Shown here piece by piece: positions 35,529-44,756 of a DNA stretch of 44,867 bases (position 1 is the first letter of the stretch; every line of letters begins with the position of its first letter). The translations under genes and the position numbers were made by a program. Source of the DNA: Pseudoalteromonas sp. T1lg88 (GTDB lineage Bacteria > Pseudomonadota > Gammaproteobacteria > Enterobacterales > Alteromonadaceae); contig NZ_PQCF01000012.1 in NCBI RefSeq assembly GCF_002964765.1, positions 1 through 44,867 of the forward strand. The letters run 5' to 3'. Below the pieces are notes generated by a model. The model worked only from the letters and a program-made list of their open reading frames with translations. It made no database searches and had not been told where the DNA came from.

Positions 35529-35987
35529 ATGTTAGAGCATATTAAGCAGTTTTTTACGTCCCTGGCGGCAACACCCGAGCAGCCGCAGTTACCGGATTTT
35601 AAAATCTCGGTGGCCGCCCTATTGGTTGAGGTGATGCGCGCCGACAGCGAGCTACAGGCGCAAGAGCAAGCAAGCTTGCAGGCTTTATTGCAAAAGTACT
35701 TTGCCCTAGATCTGGAGCAGGTGGATACCCTGATCAAGGCCGCCACCCGGGACCTGGACGACGCCATAGACTACTTCCGCTTTTCTAAACAGATCAATGA
35801 CAACACCAGTGCCGAGCAAAGGGTGGAAATAGTGCAACTGCTGTGGCAACTGGCCTATGCGGATGGCGAGCTGGATAAACACGAGGAGCACGTGGTGCGT
35901 CGCGTTGCCGACTTGCTCTATGTTACCCACAACGACTTTATTAAAGCCAAATTAGCGGCCCAGTCGGCTGGCCAGTCGGCAAGTTAA
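35529..35987 (+). CDS. TerB family protein
   Basis: 152 residues. The TerB fold is an all-helical acidic domain, first known from tellurite resistance and common as a stand-alone stress protein. Signatures: VAALLVEVMRADSELQAQEQASLQALLQKYF and LLWQLAYADGELDKHEEHVVRRVADLL, each with the acidic metal-binding pattern AD.E. ATG 35529 is chosen; a longer open frame from 35472 lacks similarity. It is 10 bp ahead of the Crp-like gene and may be co-expressed with it. No other ter genes are present. Confidence 0.88.
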   Translation: MLEHIKQFFTSLAATPEQPQLPDFKISVAALLVEVMRADSELQAQEQASLQALLQKYFALDLEQVDTLIKAATRDLDDAIDYFRFSKQINDNTSAEQRVEIVQLLWQLAYADGELDKHEEHVVRRVADLLYVTHNDFIKAKLAAQSAGQSAS

Positions 35988-35997
35988 AGGAGCCGAC

Positions 35998-36561
35998 ATG
36001 GCTTATGAAGGACTGGGGGAGGTCAACCCTGAGCTTAATCGTCAGCTGCAAGCGCAGATAGAGGCAACAGCGGATAAGTCCTACCTAGACATGGCGCCGG
36101 GACAACGCCTGCTTAGCCAGGGAGAGATGCAGGAATATGCTTACTTTATTGTTTCCGGCGTGCTGGTGGCGACCCATCTGGATGAAGCGGGCTGCGAACA
36201 TTATAAAGAGTTCTATTTTGCTGGGGAGTTGGTGTTCTTATACAGCGCTTGGATCAATCAAGGTGCTGCCCAATACAATATTGAGGTGCTTAAACCGAGC
36301 CAGGTATTGCGCGTGCCTATTGATGCCCTCTCTCGGCCTGAATGGCAAGCCCTGGTGCTGGCACTGTTAAAACAGCAGGTGCTGTATAAGGAAGCCAAAG
36401 AAGCGTTTCTCTTGCTGCAAACACCGCAGCAGCGCTATCAATATCTCTATCAACATCGCCGCCACTGGTTGGCACAGCTGAGTTTACATCAGGTGGCTAA
36501 GTATCTGGGGATCAGCGCGGTCAGCCTGTCACGTATTCGTGCTCGATTAGGGATCAATTAA
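35998..36561 (+). CDS. Crp/Fnr family transcription regulator
   Basis: 187 residues, shorter than Crp. Residues about 25-115 form the cyclic-nucleotide-binding-type beta roll (GQRLLSQGEMQEYAYFIVSGVLVATHLDE). A helix and a compact C-terminal helix-turn-helix follow (LSLHQVAKYLGISAVSLSRIRARLGIN). No Fnr-type Cys cluster is present, so it is not an iron-sulfur oxygen sensor. RBS AGGAG six bases before the ATG. Targets and ligand unknown. Confidence 0.87.
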   Translation: MAYEGLGEVNPELNRQLQAQIEATADKSYLDMAPGQRLLSQGEMQEYAYFIVSGVLVATHLDEAGCEHYKEFYFAGELVFLYSAWINQGAAQYNIEVLKPSQVLRVPIDALSRPEWQALVLALLKQQVLYKEAKEAFLLLQTPQQRYQYLYQHRRHWLAQLSLHQVAKYLGISAVSLSRIRARLGIN

Positions 36562-36616
36562 CAAAGGTTAAGGCGCTCTTGCCGTCGTCCGTTCATTATC
36601 GGCGTGCGGAGGAAGC

Positions 36617-37114
36617 ATGACCTATTATCTTATTTCCCAAGTGCTTGCGGCCATTGCCGTGGCGCTTGATTTAATGTCGTTTCAATTCTATCGCCGTCAT
36701 TATGTGCTGGCCTGTTTGGTCGCCTCGACGGCATTGACGTCTATTCATTATGTGTTGTTGCAACAAGCGGCGGGAGCGGCCTTAATGGCGCTGGCCTCGG
36801 TACGGTATGCCATCAGCATCCGCTATCAGCGGCGGCAACTAATGTACTTTTTTATCCTCAGTGCCTTAGTGTTAGGCGTCTTGGTAATGGATTCCTGGTG
36901 GTCGTTATTGGCGGTGGCCGGCAGTTGTTTGCAAACCTATGCGGCTTTTCAGGGGGAGCAGGTGCGTATGCGTGTCAGCATGTTGTTCGGCACCTGCTTT
37001 TGGTTGGCCTTTGCGGTGATTGCTGGCTCGCCGGTCGCCATGGTGATGGAGGCCCTGTTCCTTACCAGCAATCTTATTGGCCTGTATCGGTTTCGCCGTA
37101 GCTTAACCCTTTAG
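36617..37114 (+). CDS. YgjV family inner-membrane protein
   Basis: 165 residues with about five to six membrane helices. YYLISQVLAAIAVALDLMSFQF at the start, SIHYVLLQQAAGAALMALASVRY and ISIRYQRR fit the YgjV family, a small inner-membrane family of unknown function. GGAGG precedes the start by five bases. The 3' end overlaps the opposite-strand reductase gene by 12 bp. Confidence 0.82.
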   Translation: MTYYLISQVLAAIAVALDLMSFQFYRRHYVLACLVASTALTSIHYVLLQQAAGAALMALASVRYAISIRYQRRQLMYFFILSALVLGVLVMDSWWSLLAVAGSCLQTYAAFQGEQVRMRVSMLFGTCFWLAFAVIAGSPVAMVMEALFLTSNLIGLYRFRRSLTL

Positions 37115-37672
37115 TTTCTCGGTGACATAGACCAGTTGCGCCGTTAGTGCATTGATTTTCTCGCTGGTGGCGGCGTCATTGATCTGACCTTGTTCATCAA
37201 CCAGGGTATGTACGCCACCTATGGCAAGCTGATCGCCTAGTACCAGGGCGCCGATGCCGCTGAGAATATCGCGAACATGGTTAAGGCCACGCAGACCACC
37301 CAGACCACCGGGTGAGGCGGCAAATAAGGCTACCACCTTATTGCGAAATGCCGGCATGGCGCCTGGCTCGGTGCGTGATGCCCAGTCGATGGCATTTTTT
37401 AACACCGCGGTGATAGAGCCGTTGTACTCTGGGTTGGCCAACAAGATGGCATCTGCAGAGCGCAGCTTGTCTTTGAGGATATTGACGCTTGCGGGTGTGC
37501 CTTGGGCTTCAATGTCTTCATTAAACATAGGTAGATCAAGTTCGGCCAGGGATAGAACTTCAACTTCCGCGCCTTGCTGCCTTGCCAGCTCGGCGGCATG
37601 GGCGATAACTGCGTGGTTAAAACTGTTGCTACGTAGGCTGCCCGCCAGGGCGATGATTTTTGCGTTAGTCAT
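37103..37672 (-). CDS. NAD(P)H-dependent FMN reductase family protein
   Basis: 189 residues of flavodoxin-like fold. The FMN phosphate loop GSLRSNSFNHAVIAHAAEL lies at residues 11-29, and the flavin contact motif NPEYNGSITAVLKNAIDWAS at about 79-98. The family (YieF/ChrR/SsuE-like) reduces quinones, chromate or free flavin. The gene is divergent from a LysR regulator that probably controls it. Specific substrate not decidable. Confidence 0.9.
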   Translation of the reverse strand: MTNAKIIALAGSLRSNSFNHAVIAHAAELARQQGAEVEVLSLAELDLPMFNEDIEAQGTPASVNILKDKLRSADAILLANPEYNGSITAVLKNAIDWASRTEPGAMPAFRNKVVALFAASPGGLGGLRGLNHVRDILSGIGALVLGDQLAIGGVHTLVDEQGQINDAATSEKINALTAQLVYVTEKLKG

Positions 37673-37766
37673 ATTGGTGATCCTTATGCGGTGGCAATGG
37701 TTGCTGAGTGCTTGGAGGTTACTTTAAAAGAAAATCGCCTTGCAAAAAAGCGTAAAAAACGCAAAG

Positions 37767-37790
37767 CTTATGTGCATATAAACACATAAG
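37767..37790. promoter_or_regulatory. Inverted repeat between the flavin reductase and LysR genes
   Basis: CTTATGTG (37767-37774) and CACATAAG (37783-37790) form perfect 8-bp arms. The site is 9 bp before the LysR start and overlaps its ribosome site (AAGGA), so binding could control both the regulator and the divergent reductase. Confidence 0.55.
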
Positions 37791-37799
37791 GACGAAGCC

Positions 37800-38684
37800 A
37801 TGGCGAGTGAGTTTAGCGATTGGCAGGATATTAAGGTGGCCTTTGAGGTTGCCCGCCGCGGCACCCTGACTTCGGCAGCTCAGGCGCTAGGTGTGCATCA
37901 CAGCACAGTGTTAAGGCGCATTAACCATCTCGAGCAAAGTTTGAATACCCGTTTGTTTCATCGTCATGCCCGAGGCTATACGGTGACAGAAACCGGCGCC
38001 CAGCTGTTTGCCAGTGCCGAGCAGATTAACGAGCAGCTTGAATCTCTGCACAGCAGCATCATGGCCGCCGACACCACATTAAGCGGTTCATTGTTGTTGA
38101 CCACGGTCAGTGGTTTTATCGATCTTCTGGCGCCCGTGTGCGAGATTTTTCAACAGCGTCATCCGCAAGTGCAGTTAGAGATACTCTTAGATCAAAAGCG
38201 CTTACGTCTGGATCATGGTCAGGCGCATATAGCCGTGCGCGCAGGTCCGCGTCCCGACGAAGGTGACTATATTGCTCAGCACCTGTGTATCCGAGATTCA
38301 GGGCTTTTTGCCCACGAGCGTTACTTGGCACGCATGGGGGAGCCCAAGTCGTTAAGTGAGTTGCAGCAGCATCACTTTATTTCCGGGGTAGCCGGTTTTA
38401 ATAGCCGGGTTCCTTACTTTGCCTGGGTTGATGAGCATATTAACGCGTCGCAAATCACCCTGCGGGTGTCGGAAACATCCGACGCCAACCGCGCCGTGGT
38501 CAATGGTCTGGGGATTGGCGGCATGCAAAAAGAGGTGGCCCGCCTATACCCTCAGCTGCGCCCCGTGCTGCCCAAGGAACTGAATTGGCAGCACGATATC
38601 TGGTTGGTAACGCACCACCAAATGCACCGCAGTGCCAAGGTTCAAGCCTTTGCGCAATTGCTCAAGCAGCACTTTCGCTCCTAA
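37800..38684 (+). CDS. LysR family transcription regulator
   Basis: 294 residues. N-terminal winged helix-turn-helix: WQDIKVAFEVARRGTLTSAAQALGVHHSTVLRRINHLEQSLNTRLF at about residues 8-53. The C-terminal effector domain is of the periplasmic-binding type (LLLTTVSGFIDLLAPVCEIF). It is divergent from the flavin reductase gene, the usual arrangement for a LysR regulator and its target. Ligand unknown. Confidence 0.9.
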   Translation: MASEFSDWQDIKVAFEVARRGTLTSAAQALGVHHSTVLRRINHLEQSLNTRLFHRHARGYTVTETGAQLFASAEQINEQLESLHSSIMAADTTLSGSLLLTTVSGFIDLLAPVCEIFQQRHPQVQLEILLDQKRLRLDHGQAHIAVRAGPRPDEGDYIAQHLCIRDSGLFAHERYLARMGEPKSLSELQQHHFISGVAGFNSRVPYFAWVDEHINASQITLRVSETSDANRAVVNGLGIGGMQKEVARLYPQLRPVLPKELNWQHDIWLVTHHQMHRSAKVQAFAQLLKQHFRS

Positions 38685-38882
38685 CGCAAGGCTAGGGCAG
38701 GCATATAAAGGGCGCCCATTTATAAACAGTTCAACTATGTTTAAAAAGGCGTTTATTCACTATTGTTATTGCCAAGGGTTGGAGAACTCCGGTGTACGCC
38801 CTTGTTATTAATGGTCAATATGACACAATGGCGCAGATTTAAACTTAACCGGCCTGTGGCGTAAACGGGAGCAAAACACTAG

Positions 38883-39263
38883 ATGGCAGACATTCAATTT
38901 CTTAACGTTGATCTTGAACTGGAATCGCAACAGGACATTAGTGCCCTGGTTGCCGACTTGGATAAGCGCGCCGTGGTGCTGCATTATGACAAGGATGATA
39001 CCCGCCAGTTGGCTCGTTTTGAGGCCAACAGCGATGCCATCAGCCCGGATAAGGCCATTAATGAATTGTGTGAACTGATCGAGTCTTGTTCTAAGGCCGC
39101 GTTAAAACAATGGCTGACCTGCTCGCGTCGTACCTTCGACTTGGGCTTTAGCTCAGGGCATTCACCAAAATGTTTTAATGAAGCGATCAGCGCCGATACC
39201 TTACTGCGTATCTCCGCCATCGGCGCCGGTATAGAAGTCACCATCTACGCCGTAGAAGACTAA
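38883..39263 (+). CDS. Conserved protein of unknown function
   Basis: 126 residues, soluble, no signal peptide. Begins MADIQFLNVDLELESQQDIS and has an alpha/beta pattern with two neighbouring Cys (NELCELIESC) and one later (LTCSRR). The C-terminal part (LLRISAIGAGIEVTIYAVED) looks like a beta hairpin core. It is a single-gene unit with its own terminator. I do not recognise the family. Confidence 0.78.
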   Translation: MADIQFLNVDLELESQQDISALVADLDKRAVVLHYDKDDTRQLARFEANSDAISPDKAINELCELIESCSKAALKQWLTCSRRTFDLGFSSGHSPKCFNEAISADTLLRISAIGAGIEVTIYAVED

Positions 39264-39266
39264 CAG

Positions 39267-39288
39267 AGCGCCAAAAGGCGCTTTTTTG
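39267..39288 (+). terminator. Intrinsic terminator after the 38883 gene
   Basis: AGCGCC-AAAA-GGCGCT at 39267-39282 followed by TTTTT. Confidence 0.88.
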
Positions 39289-39563
39289 TTGCTCTGTATG
39301 CACTCCCACATTTAATCAGCTTCCCATTATTGGGGGCTCCCCATCCATCTAACACATTCATTTAAACTGTTTTTGTTGGAAAAAAACGAAATTAATAACC
39401 AATTGGAATAACAAAGCAGATTCTATTCTTTTTTCCTGCCTTCGCACCTAGGTATGCTTCAGGCTCACCATAGCCTGGTATTGACCTTTTTTGTTGCCGG
39501 GCAAACACACATTTTACACTGCATGGCACAAGGGCGATGTAGTTTTGGGTTAGAGGAAAAAAG

Positions 39564-41360
39564 ATGTTGTTAAACCAGCTGAACGCGGCGGCAAGTCCGC
39601 TTACACCGGAGCAGGTGCAAAAACTTCAAGGTTTGGTGGCCGAATTAAATCCAATTCAGCAGGCCTGGGTAAGTGGTTATCTGGCTGGCAATGCAAACAG
39701 TGCCGCTTTAGCTGGTGGCGTGGCGACCAATGCCGGCGAAGCCGCAACTCTGACCATCCTATACGGCTCACAAACCGGTAATGCCAAGGGTGTGGCTACG
39801 CAATTGCAAGCGCAGGCACAAGCACGCGGCCTGGCAGTAAACCTAGTGAGCATGGCCGATTATAAGCCGACGGCACTGAAGAAAGAGCAGTTTATCAGCA
39901 TAGTGGTATCTACCTATGGTGAGGGTGAGCCGCCTGAAGATGCCGAAGCCCTGTATGAGTTTTTAGCCACGAAAAAAGCACCAAAATTAGAAGGTGTAAA
40001 AATTGCCGTGTTGGGTTTGGGTGACTCCAGCTATGAGTTCTTCTGCCAAACCGCAAAAGATTTTGAAGAGCGTTTAGTTAAGCTCGGAGCCGAAGTGATC
40101 CTGCAACGTGTCGACCTGGACGTGGATTATGAAGATCACAGTGACGCTTGGATCAATGGTGCCCTGGATGCTTTCGAGCCCGACCTTAAAGCCCAACAAA
40201 CGAATAACAATGTAGTAAGCATGCCGATGACCGCGGGTGCGGCGAGCCAGTACAACAAGCAAAATCCATTTACCGCCGAATTGCTGACGGTACAGAAGAT
40301 CACAGGTCGCGACTCAACAAAAGATGTGCGCCATATCGAGATCTCTTTAGAGGGTTCTGATATCCAGTATCAACCTGGAGATTCATTGGGCGTGTATTTC
40401 CTTAACGATGAAACCAAGGTCGATAAGGTTTTAGCGACTTTAGAGCTAGATGGCGAGACTCAGGTAACTTTGGGCGATGAAGCTTTAAGTTTACGTGATG
40501 CATTAATCGAGCGCCTAGAGCTAACGCAGTCTTACCCTGGCTTCGTGGAAAAATACGCGGCTGTGACCGAGAACGCCGAATTATTGGCACTAGTTGCAGA
40601 TAAGGCGGCGATGCGCGAGTACATAGAAGCGCGTCAAACCTATGATGTTATTTTCCAAAACCCAGCCAAGGTGAGCGCTCAAGAGCTAGTAGACAGTCTG
40701 CGCAAAGTGCAGCCCCGTCTTTACTCTATCGCCTCAAGCCAGGCGGAAGTTGAAGACGAAGTGCACCTTACTCTTGCCGTGGTTGAGTTCGACGGTTTTG
40801 GCGAGCAGCACCTGGGTGGTTGCTCAGGTTATCTGGGTCGATTTGCCGAAGAAGGCGCGACCATTAAGGTATTTACCGAGCACAATGATAATTTCCGTTT
40901 GCCTGCTGACGATAATACGCCAGTGATCATGATAGGTCCGGGGACGGGTATTGCACCTTTCCGCGCCTTCTTACAAGAGCGTGAAGCCCGTGATGCGCAA
41001 GGTAATAACTGGCTGTTTTTCGGCAACCCGCACTTTACTCAGGATTTCTTGTATCAAACTGAAATTCAAGGCTACTTGAAGTCGGGCCTGCTGACTAAGG
41101 TTGATGTGGCTTGGAGCCGCGATCAGGCGCAGAAAGTATATGTACAAGACCGTATCCGTGAACAGGGCGAGCAGCTGTTTGCCTGGTTAGAGCAGGGCGC
41201 TCATGTGTATATCTGTGGTGACGCTTCACGCATGGCCAAAGACGTGCACCAGGCCTTAGTTGATGTGATCAAAGCCCAGGGTGGCAAAGATGATGACAGC
41301 GCCGAGCAATATTTGAAAGAGCTACGCAGCGCTAACCGTTACCAAAAAGATGTTTATTAA
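39564..41360 (+). CDS. cysJ: Sulfite reductase [NADPH] flavoprotein alpha subunit
   Basis: 598 residues. CysJ carries electrons from NADPH through FAD and FMN to CysI. Domains in order: flavodoxin-like FMN domain (LYGSQTGNAKGVA near 68, STYGEGEPPEDAE, LGLGDSSYEFFC), connecting region, FAD domain (RLYSIASSQ, LGGCSGYLGRF), and NADPH domain (MIGPGTGIAPFRAFLQER, YICGDASRMAKDV, ending YQKDVY). RBS AGAGGA. It starts the cysJIH series; AT-rich DNA upstream (39290-39560) may hold the CysB site but no clear match was placed. Confidence 0.96.
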   Translation: MLLNQLNAAASPLTPEQVQKLQGLVAELNPIQQAWVSGYLAGNANSAALAGGVATNAGEAATLTILYGSQTGNAKGVATQLQAQAQARGLAVNLVSMADYKPTALKKEQFISIVVSTYGEGEPPEDAEALYEFLATKKAPKLEGVKIAVLGLGDSSYEFFCQTAKDFEERLVKLGAEVILQRVDLDVDYEDHSDAWINGALDAFEPDLKAQQTNNNVVSMPMTAGAASQYNKQNPFTAELLTVQKITGRDSTKDVRHIEISLEGSDIQYQPGDSLGVYFLNDETKVDKVLATLELDGETQVTLGDEALSLRDALIERLELTQSYPGFVEKYAAVTENAELLALVADKAAMREYIEARQTYDVIFQNPAKVSAQELVDSLRKVQPRLYSIASSQAEVEDEVHLTLAVVEFDGFGEQHLGGCSGYLGRFAEEGATIKVFTEHNDNFRLPADDNTPVIMIGPGTGIAPFRAFLQEREARDAQGNNWLFFGNPHFTQDFLYQTEIQGYLKSGLLTKVDVAWSRDQAQKVYVQDRIREQGEQLFAWLEQGAHVYICGDASRMAKDVHQALVDVIKAQGGKDDDSAEQYLKELRSANRYQKDVY

Positions 41361-41393
41361 GCGCCCGTCAGCGCCCCGAATGTAGGAATTGAA

Positions 41394-43109
41394 ATGAGCG
41401 ATTACAAGCCAAATAGCAAGCATGATCCACAGGCCAAACTTGCTGACAACGAGCGTTTAAAAACCGAAAGTAACTTTTTACGCGGCACCATAGAAGCGGA
41501 TCTTAAGGATCAGATCACCGGTGGCTTTACCGCCGATAACTTCCAGCTGATCCGTTTCCACGGCATGTACCAGCAGGACGACCGCGATATTCGTCCCGAG
41601 CGAGCGAAACAAAAGCTTGAGCCTTTGCACAACGTGATGCTGCGTGCCCGTATGCCCGGCGGCATCATCAAGCCGGAGCAATGGTTAGCCATCGACAAAT
41701 TTGCCGAAGAAAAGACCATGTACGGTTCGATTCGACTGACGACCCGTCAAACATTCCAGTTTCACGGTGTTTTAAAGCCGAATATTAAAGACATGCACCA
41801 GATGCTTAACAGCGTTGGCATTGACTCGATAGCTACCGCCGGTGATGTAAACCGTAACGTACTGTGCACCACTAACCCGGTGGAGTCGGAACTACATCAG
41901 GAAGCCTATGAGTGGGCGGCGAAGATCTCTGAGCATTTGCTACCAAAAACCCGAGCCTATGCAGAGATCTGGTTAAATGGTGAAAAGTCGGAAACCACCG
42001 AAGAGCCAATCTTAGGTTCAACCTATTTGCCACGTAAGTTCAAAACGACCGTGACCATTCCACCGAACAACGAAGTGGATGTGCATGCCAACGACTTGAA
42101 CTTTGTGGCCATTGCTGAAAACGGCAAGTTGGTTGGTTTTAACGTCTTGGTTGGTGGTGGCCTGGCCATGACTCATGGTGATGTAAATACTTACCCGCGT
42201 AAGGCGGATGACTTTGGTTATGTGCCGCTTGAGCACACCCTGGCCATCGCCGAGCACGTTGTATCTGTGCAGCGTGATTGGGGTAACCGAGTGAACCGTA
42301 AAAATGCCAAGACTAAATACACCCTAGATACCTTTGGCAGCGATGCCTTTAAGGCAGAAGTTGAAAAACGTGCCGGTGTGAAGTTTGAAGAAAGTCGTCC
42401 TTATGAATTCACTCACCGTGGCGATCGCTTCGGTTGGGTTGAAGGTATAGATGGTAAACATCACCTCACCGTGTTTATCCAAAACGGCCGTATTTTAGAT
42501 TTCCCTGATAAGGCCTTAAAAACTGGTTGTCGCAAAATTGCCGAGATCCACCAAGGTGATTTCCGCATGACGGCTAACCAGAACCTGATCATTGCCGGTG
42601 TTCCTGCGGAGCAAAAGGCGGTGATTGAACAGCTTGCTCGTGAACATGGCCTTATCGACGATACCCATACCGAGCAGCGTAAGGCGTCAATGGCCTGTGT
42701 GGCCTTGCCTACCTGTCCATTGGCCATGGCGGAAGCGGAGCGTTACTTGCCGGATCTGATTGAAAAGACGGAAGCGCTCTTGGCTAAGCATGGTGTTGCT
42801 GACGATCACATTATCTTACGTGTGGTTGGCTGCCCTAATGGTTGTGGTCGTGCCATGCTGGCCGAAGCTGGCCTGGTAGGTAAAGGTCCGGGTAAATACA
42901 ACCTTTACTTAGGCGGCAACCGCGAAGGTACACGTATACCTAAACTCTATTTGGAGAATGTGGGTGAAGATGTGTACCTCAATGCCCTTGATGAACTGAT
43001 TGGTCGCTGGGCCAGTGAGCGCAATGATGCGGAAGGTTTCGGTGATTTTGTGATCCGCCAAGGGATCGTGGCCGAGGTCAAGGTATCAAAAACAGACTTT
43101 TACGCTTAA
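41394..43109 (+). CDS. cysI: Sulfite reductase [NADPH] hemoprotein beta subunit
   Basis: 571 residues. CysI reduces sulfite to sulfide at a sirohaem coupled to a [4Fe-4S] cluster. Seen: [18 protein letters not shown] near the start, [15 protein letters not shown], and the cluster Cys ligands in [19 protein letters not shown] and [17 protein letters not shown]. Length is that of E. coli CysI. It lies 33 bp after cysJ with AGGA before the start. Confidence 0.97.
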   Translation: MSDYKPNSKHDPQAKLADNERLKTESNFLRGTIEADLKDQITGGFTADNFQLIRFHGMYQQDDRDIRPERAKQKLEPLHNVMLRARMPGGIIKPEQWLAIDKFAEEKTMYGSIRLTTRQTFQFHGVLKPNIKDMHQMLNSVGIDSIATAGDVNRNVLCTTNPVESELHQEAYEWAAKISEHLLPKTRAYAEIWLNGEKSETTEEPILGSTYLPRKFKTTVTIPPNNEVDVHANDLNFVAIAENGKLVGFNVLVGGGLAMTHGDVNTYPRKADDFGYVPLEHTLAIAEHVVSVQRDWGNRVNRKNAKTKYTLDTFGSDAFKAEVEKRAGVKFEESRPYEFTHRGDRFGWVEGIDGKHHLTVFIQNGRILDFPDKALKTGCRKIAEIHQGDFRMTANQNLIIAGVPAEQKAVIEQLAREHGLIDDTHTEQRKASMACVALPTCPLAMAEAERYLPDLIEKTEALLAKHGVADDHIILRVVGCPNGCGRAMLAEAGLVGKGPGKYNLYLGGNREGTRIPKLYLENVGEDVYLNALDELIGRWASERNDAEGFGDFVIRQGIVAEVKVSKTDFYA

Positions 43110-43130
43110 GCGTACTGTGAGGACGAGATA

Positions 43131-43871
43131 ATGAGCGCATTTAGTCAGATATTAACGCTTGATAAAGCCGAGCAGCAGGCTCTGTTGGTGGATATCAATA
43201 CCATCTTAGCCGATAAAACCCCCGAGCAAAGGGTGCAATGGGCGATGGAAAATTTGCCGGGTACGCATATTTTGTCCTCCAGCTTTGGCATACAAGCTGC
43301 GGTGATGTTGCATTTGGTGACCAATGTAAAGCAGGACGTTCCCGTGGTCCTGACCGACACCGGTTATCTGTTCCCTGAAACTTATCAATTTATTGACCAG
43401 TTAACGCAGCGCTTACAGCTGAACTTAAAGGTCTATAAATCACAGCTAAGTCCTGCCTGGCAAGAAGCCAAATACGGCAAGCTATGGGAGCAGGGTGAAG
43501 GGGGTATTAAGCTCTATAACCAGCTTAATAAGGTAGAGCCTATGACTCAGGCCCTGCAGGAACTTGAAGCGGGAACCTGGTTCAGTGGTCTGCGACGTCA
43601 GCAATCAAGTACCCGTCAAGGCAAGAACATTGTCGAAATCAGTCGGGGAACCGTTAAGGTGTATCCCATCATTGAATGGGATAACCGCGACGTCTACCAA
43701 TATCTGAGCAAGCATGACTTGCCTTACCATCCACTGTGGGAGCAGGGTTACGTGTCTATGGGGGATGTTCACACCACGCGCAAGCTTGAGCCGGGGATGA
43801 CAGAGGAAGAAACGCGCTTCTTTGGTTTAAGCCGAGAGTGTGGTTTGCATATAGATGGTGATGGTATCTAA
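43131..43871 (+). CDS. cysH: Phosphoadenosine phosphosulfate (PAPS) reductase
   Basis: 246 residues. CysH reduces PAPS to sulfite using thioredoxin. Seen: the nucleotide loop [14 protein letters not shown] near residue 45, [25 protein letters not shown] and the C-terminal [11 protein letters not shown] with the single catalytic Cys. The plant/APS-type extra Cys pairs are missing, so it uses PAPS. Last gene of the cys operon, followed by a terminator. Confidence 0.96.
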   Translation: MSAFSQILTLDKAEQQALLVDINTILADKTPEQRVQWAMENLPGTHILSSSFGIQAAVMLHLVTNVKQDVPVVLTDTGYLFPETYQFIDQLTQRLQLNLKVYKSQLSPAWQEAKYGKLWEQGEGGIKLYNQLNKVEPMTQALQELEAGTWFSGLRRQQSSTRQGKNIVEISRGTVKVYPIIEWDNRDVYQYLSKHDLPYHPLWEQGYVSMGDVHTTRKLEPGMTEEETRFFGLSRECGLHIDGDGI

Positions 43872-43900
43872 CTGACCTGAGTACAGGTAAGTAATAAAAA

Positions 43901-43922
43901 AGAGGGCTTAGCCCTCTTTTTT
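43901..43922. terminator. Bidirectional terminator between cysH and the RRM gene
   Basis: AGAGGGC-TTA-GCCCTCT at 43901-43917, A run before and T run after, between convergent genes. Confidence 0.9.
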
Positions 43923-44379
43923 ATTCGTCGTTATCTTGTTTTTGCTTCGCTTCTCTGACCTTAAGCGTTCTTTCCTGATATTCCTTATCATTAAGCTGGT
44001 TGATCATTAGGTCGGCGTCTTTTAATGCAACCTCGACAAAACCAAAGCCACGGCGTTTGCCCGTATGCTTATCTTTTAATAAGCGCACACTAAACACCAT
44101 GCCGTGTTGTTCAAATAGTTCTTTAACCATATGTTCATTGGCACGGTAGGGAAGATTACCTACATAAAGCGTTTTTGTATCCGTTGCGGCTTCCTCTGCA
44201 GCCGCGCTGTTGCTTTTGCCGTTAAGCACCAACAACAGGATCCCTGTGAGCGCCGCACCCAAAGCAAATGCCAATGGTGCAGATAAAGAGGATGTAGATA
44301 AAACGAAAGCGAGAAGAACGTAGCCTAAAACTGCGCTACAAACGGTGATTATAATTGTTTTTAGATTAGCTGATGTCAT
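43921..44379 (-). CDS. RNA-recognition-motif protein with N-terminal membrane helices
   Basis: 152 residues. Residues 8-52 are two hydrophobic helices (TIIITVCSAVLGYVLLAFVL and LAFALGAALTGILLLVL); a short linker follows. Residues about 68-145 form one RRM: RNP2 is TLYVGNLPY and RNP1 is KRRGFGFVEV, both with the aromatic residues that stack on RNA. The C-terminal tail is charged (AKQKQDNDE). Bacterial stand-alone RRM proteins are usually soluble, so the membrane anchor would hold RNA-binding activity at the inner membrane. Target unknown. Confidence 0.87.
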   Translation of the reverse strand: MTSANLKTIIITVCSAVLGYVLLAFVLSTSSLSAPLAFALGAALTGILLLVLNGKSNSAAAEEAATDTKTLYVGNLPYRANEHMVKELFEQHGMVFSVRLLKDKHTGKRRGFGFVEVALKDADLMINQLNDKEYQERTLKVREAKQKQDNDE

Positions 44380-44584
44380 TGTGATCTACCAATATACATG
44401 GAGTAAACATTAATTTAACAAAACGAAAAGCCTTATCTTAACCAGATTAGTTCACATAGCAACATTTAAAGGAAGGATCTTCATTTATATTCCCCAAAAT
44501 TGACTAATATCTGGTCGTTTAAGTAGTAAAACAGCCCTCTTTGCTTACATTTTGAGCGAACGGAAAAGATCTTTAAAAAAAGTG

Positions 44585-44612
44585 TTGATCTGAATTTCGA
44601 TCTCCCTATAAT
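44585..44612 (+). promoter_or_regulatory. rrn promoter P1
   Basis: -35 TTGATC (44585-44590), 16-bp spacer, -10 TATAAT (44607-44612), GC-rich discriminator GCGCATCC as in stringently controlled rRNA promoters. An A-rich stretch (TTTAAAAAAAG) just upstream can act as UP element. Confidence 0.8.
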
Positions 44613-44722
44613 GCGCATCCACCGACACGGAGCACAACGCTGAAAAGCAATGAGCAAAGTGGTCGGGAAAGTTAGACGGAAAAGTTACTTCTCTTCGAGA
44701 AAAAGAAAATTAAATTTTCTAG

Positions 44723-44750
44723 TTGACTTTAAGTCAGGAAGGCTTAATAT
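44723..44750 (+). promoter_or_regulatory. rrn promoter P2
   Basis: -35 TTGACT (44723-44728), 16-bp spacer, -10 TAATAT (44745-44750), discriminator ACGCAGCCC. A strongly AT-rich UP-like element (AAAAAGAAAATTAAATTTTC) directly precedes the -35. Confidence 0.88.
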
Positions 44751-44756
44751 ACGCAG

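Noticed and set aside
35529..35987. Tellurite resistance operon
   Set aside because: Only a lone TerB-fold gene is present; terZ, terA, terC and terD are missing, so a resistance claim is not justified.
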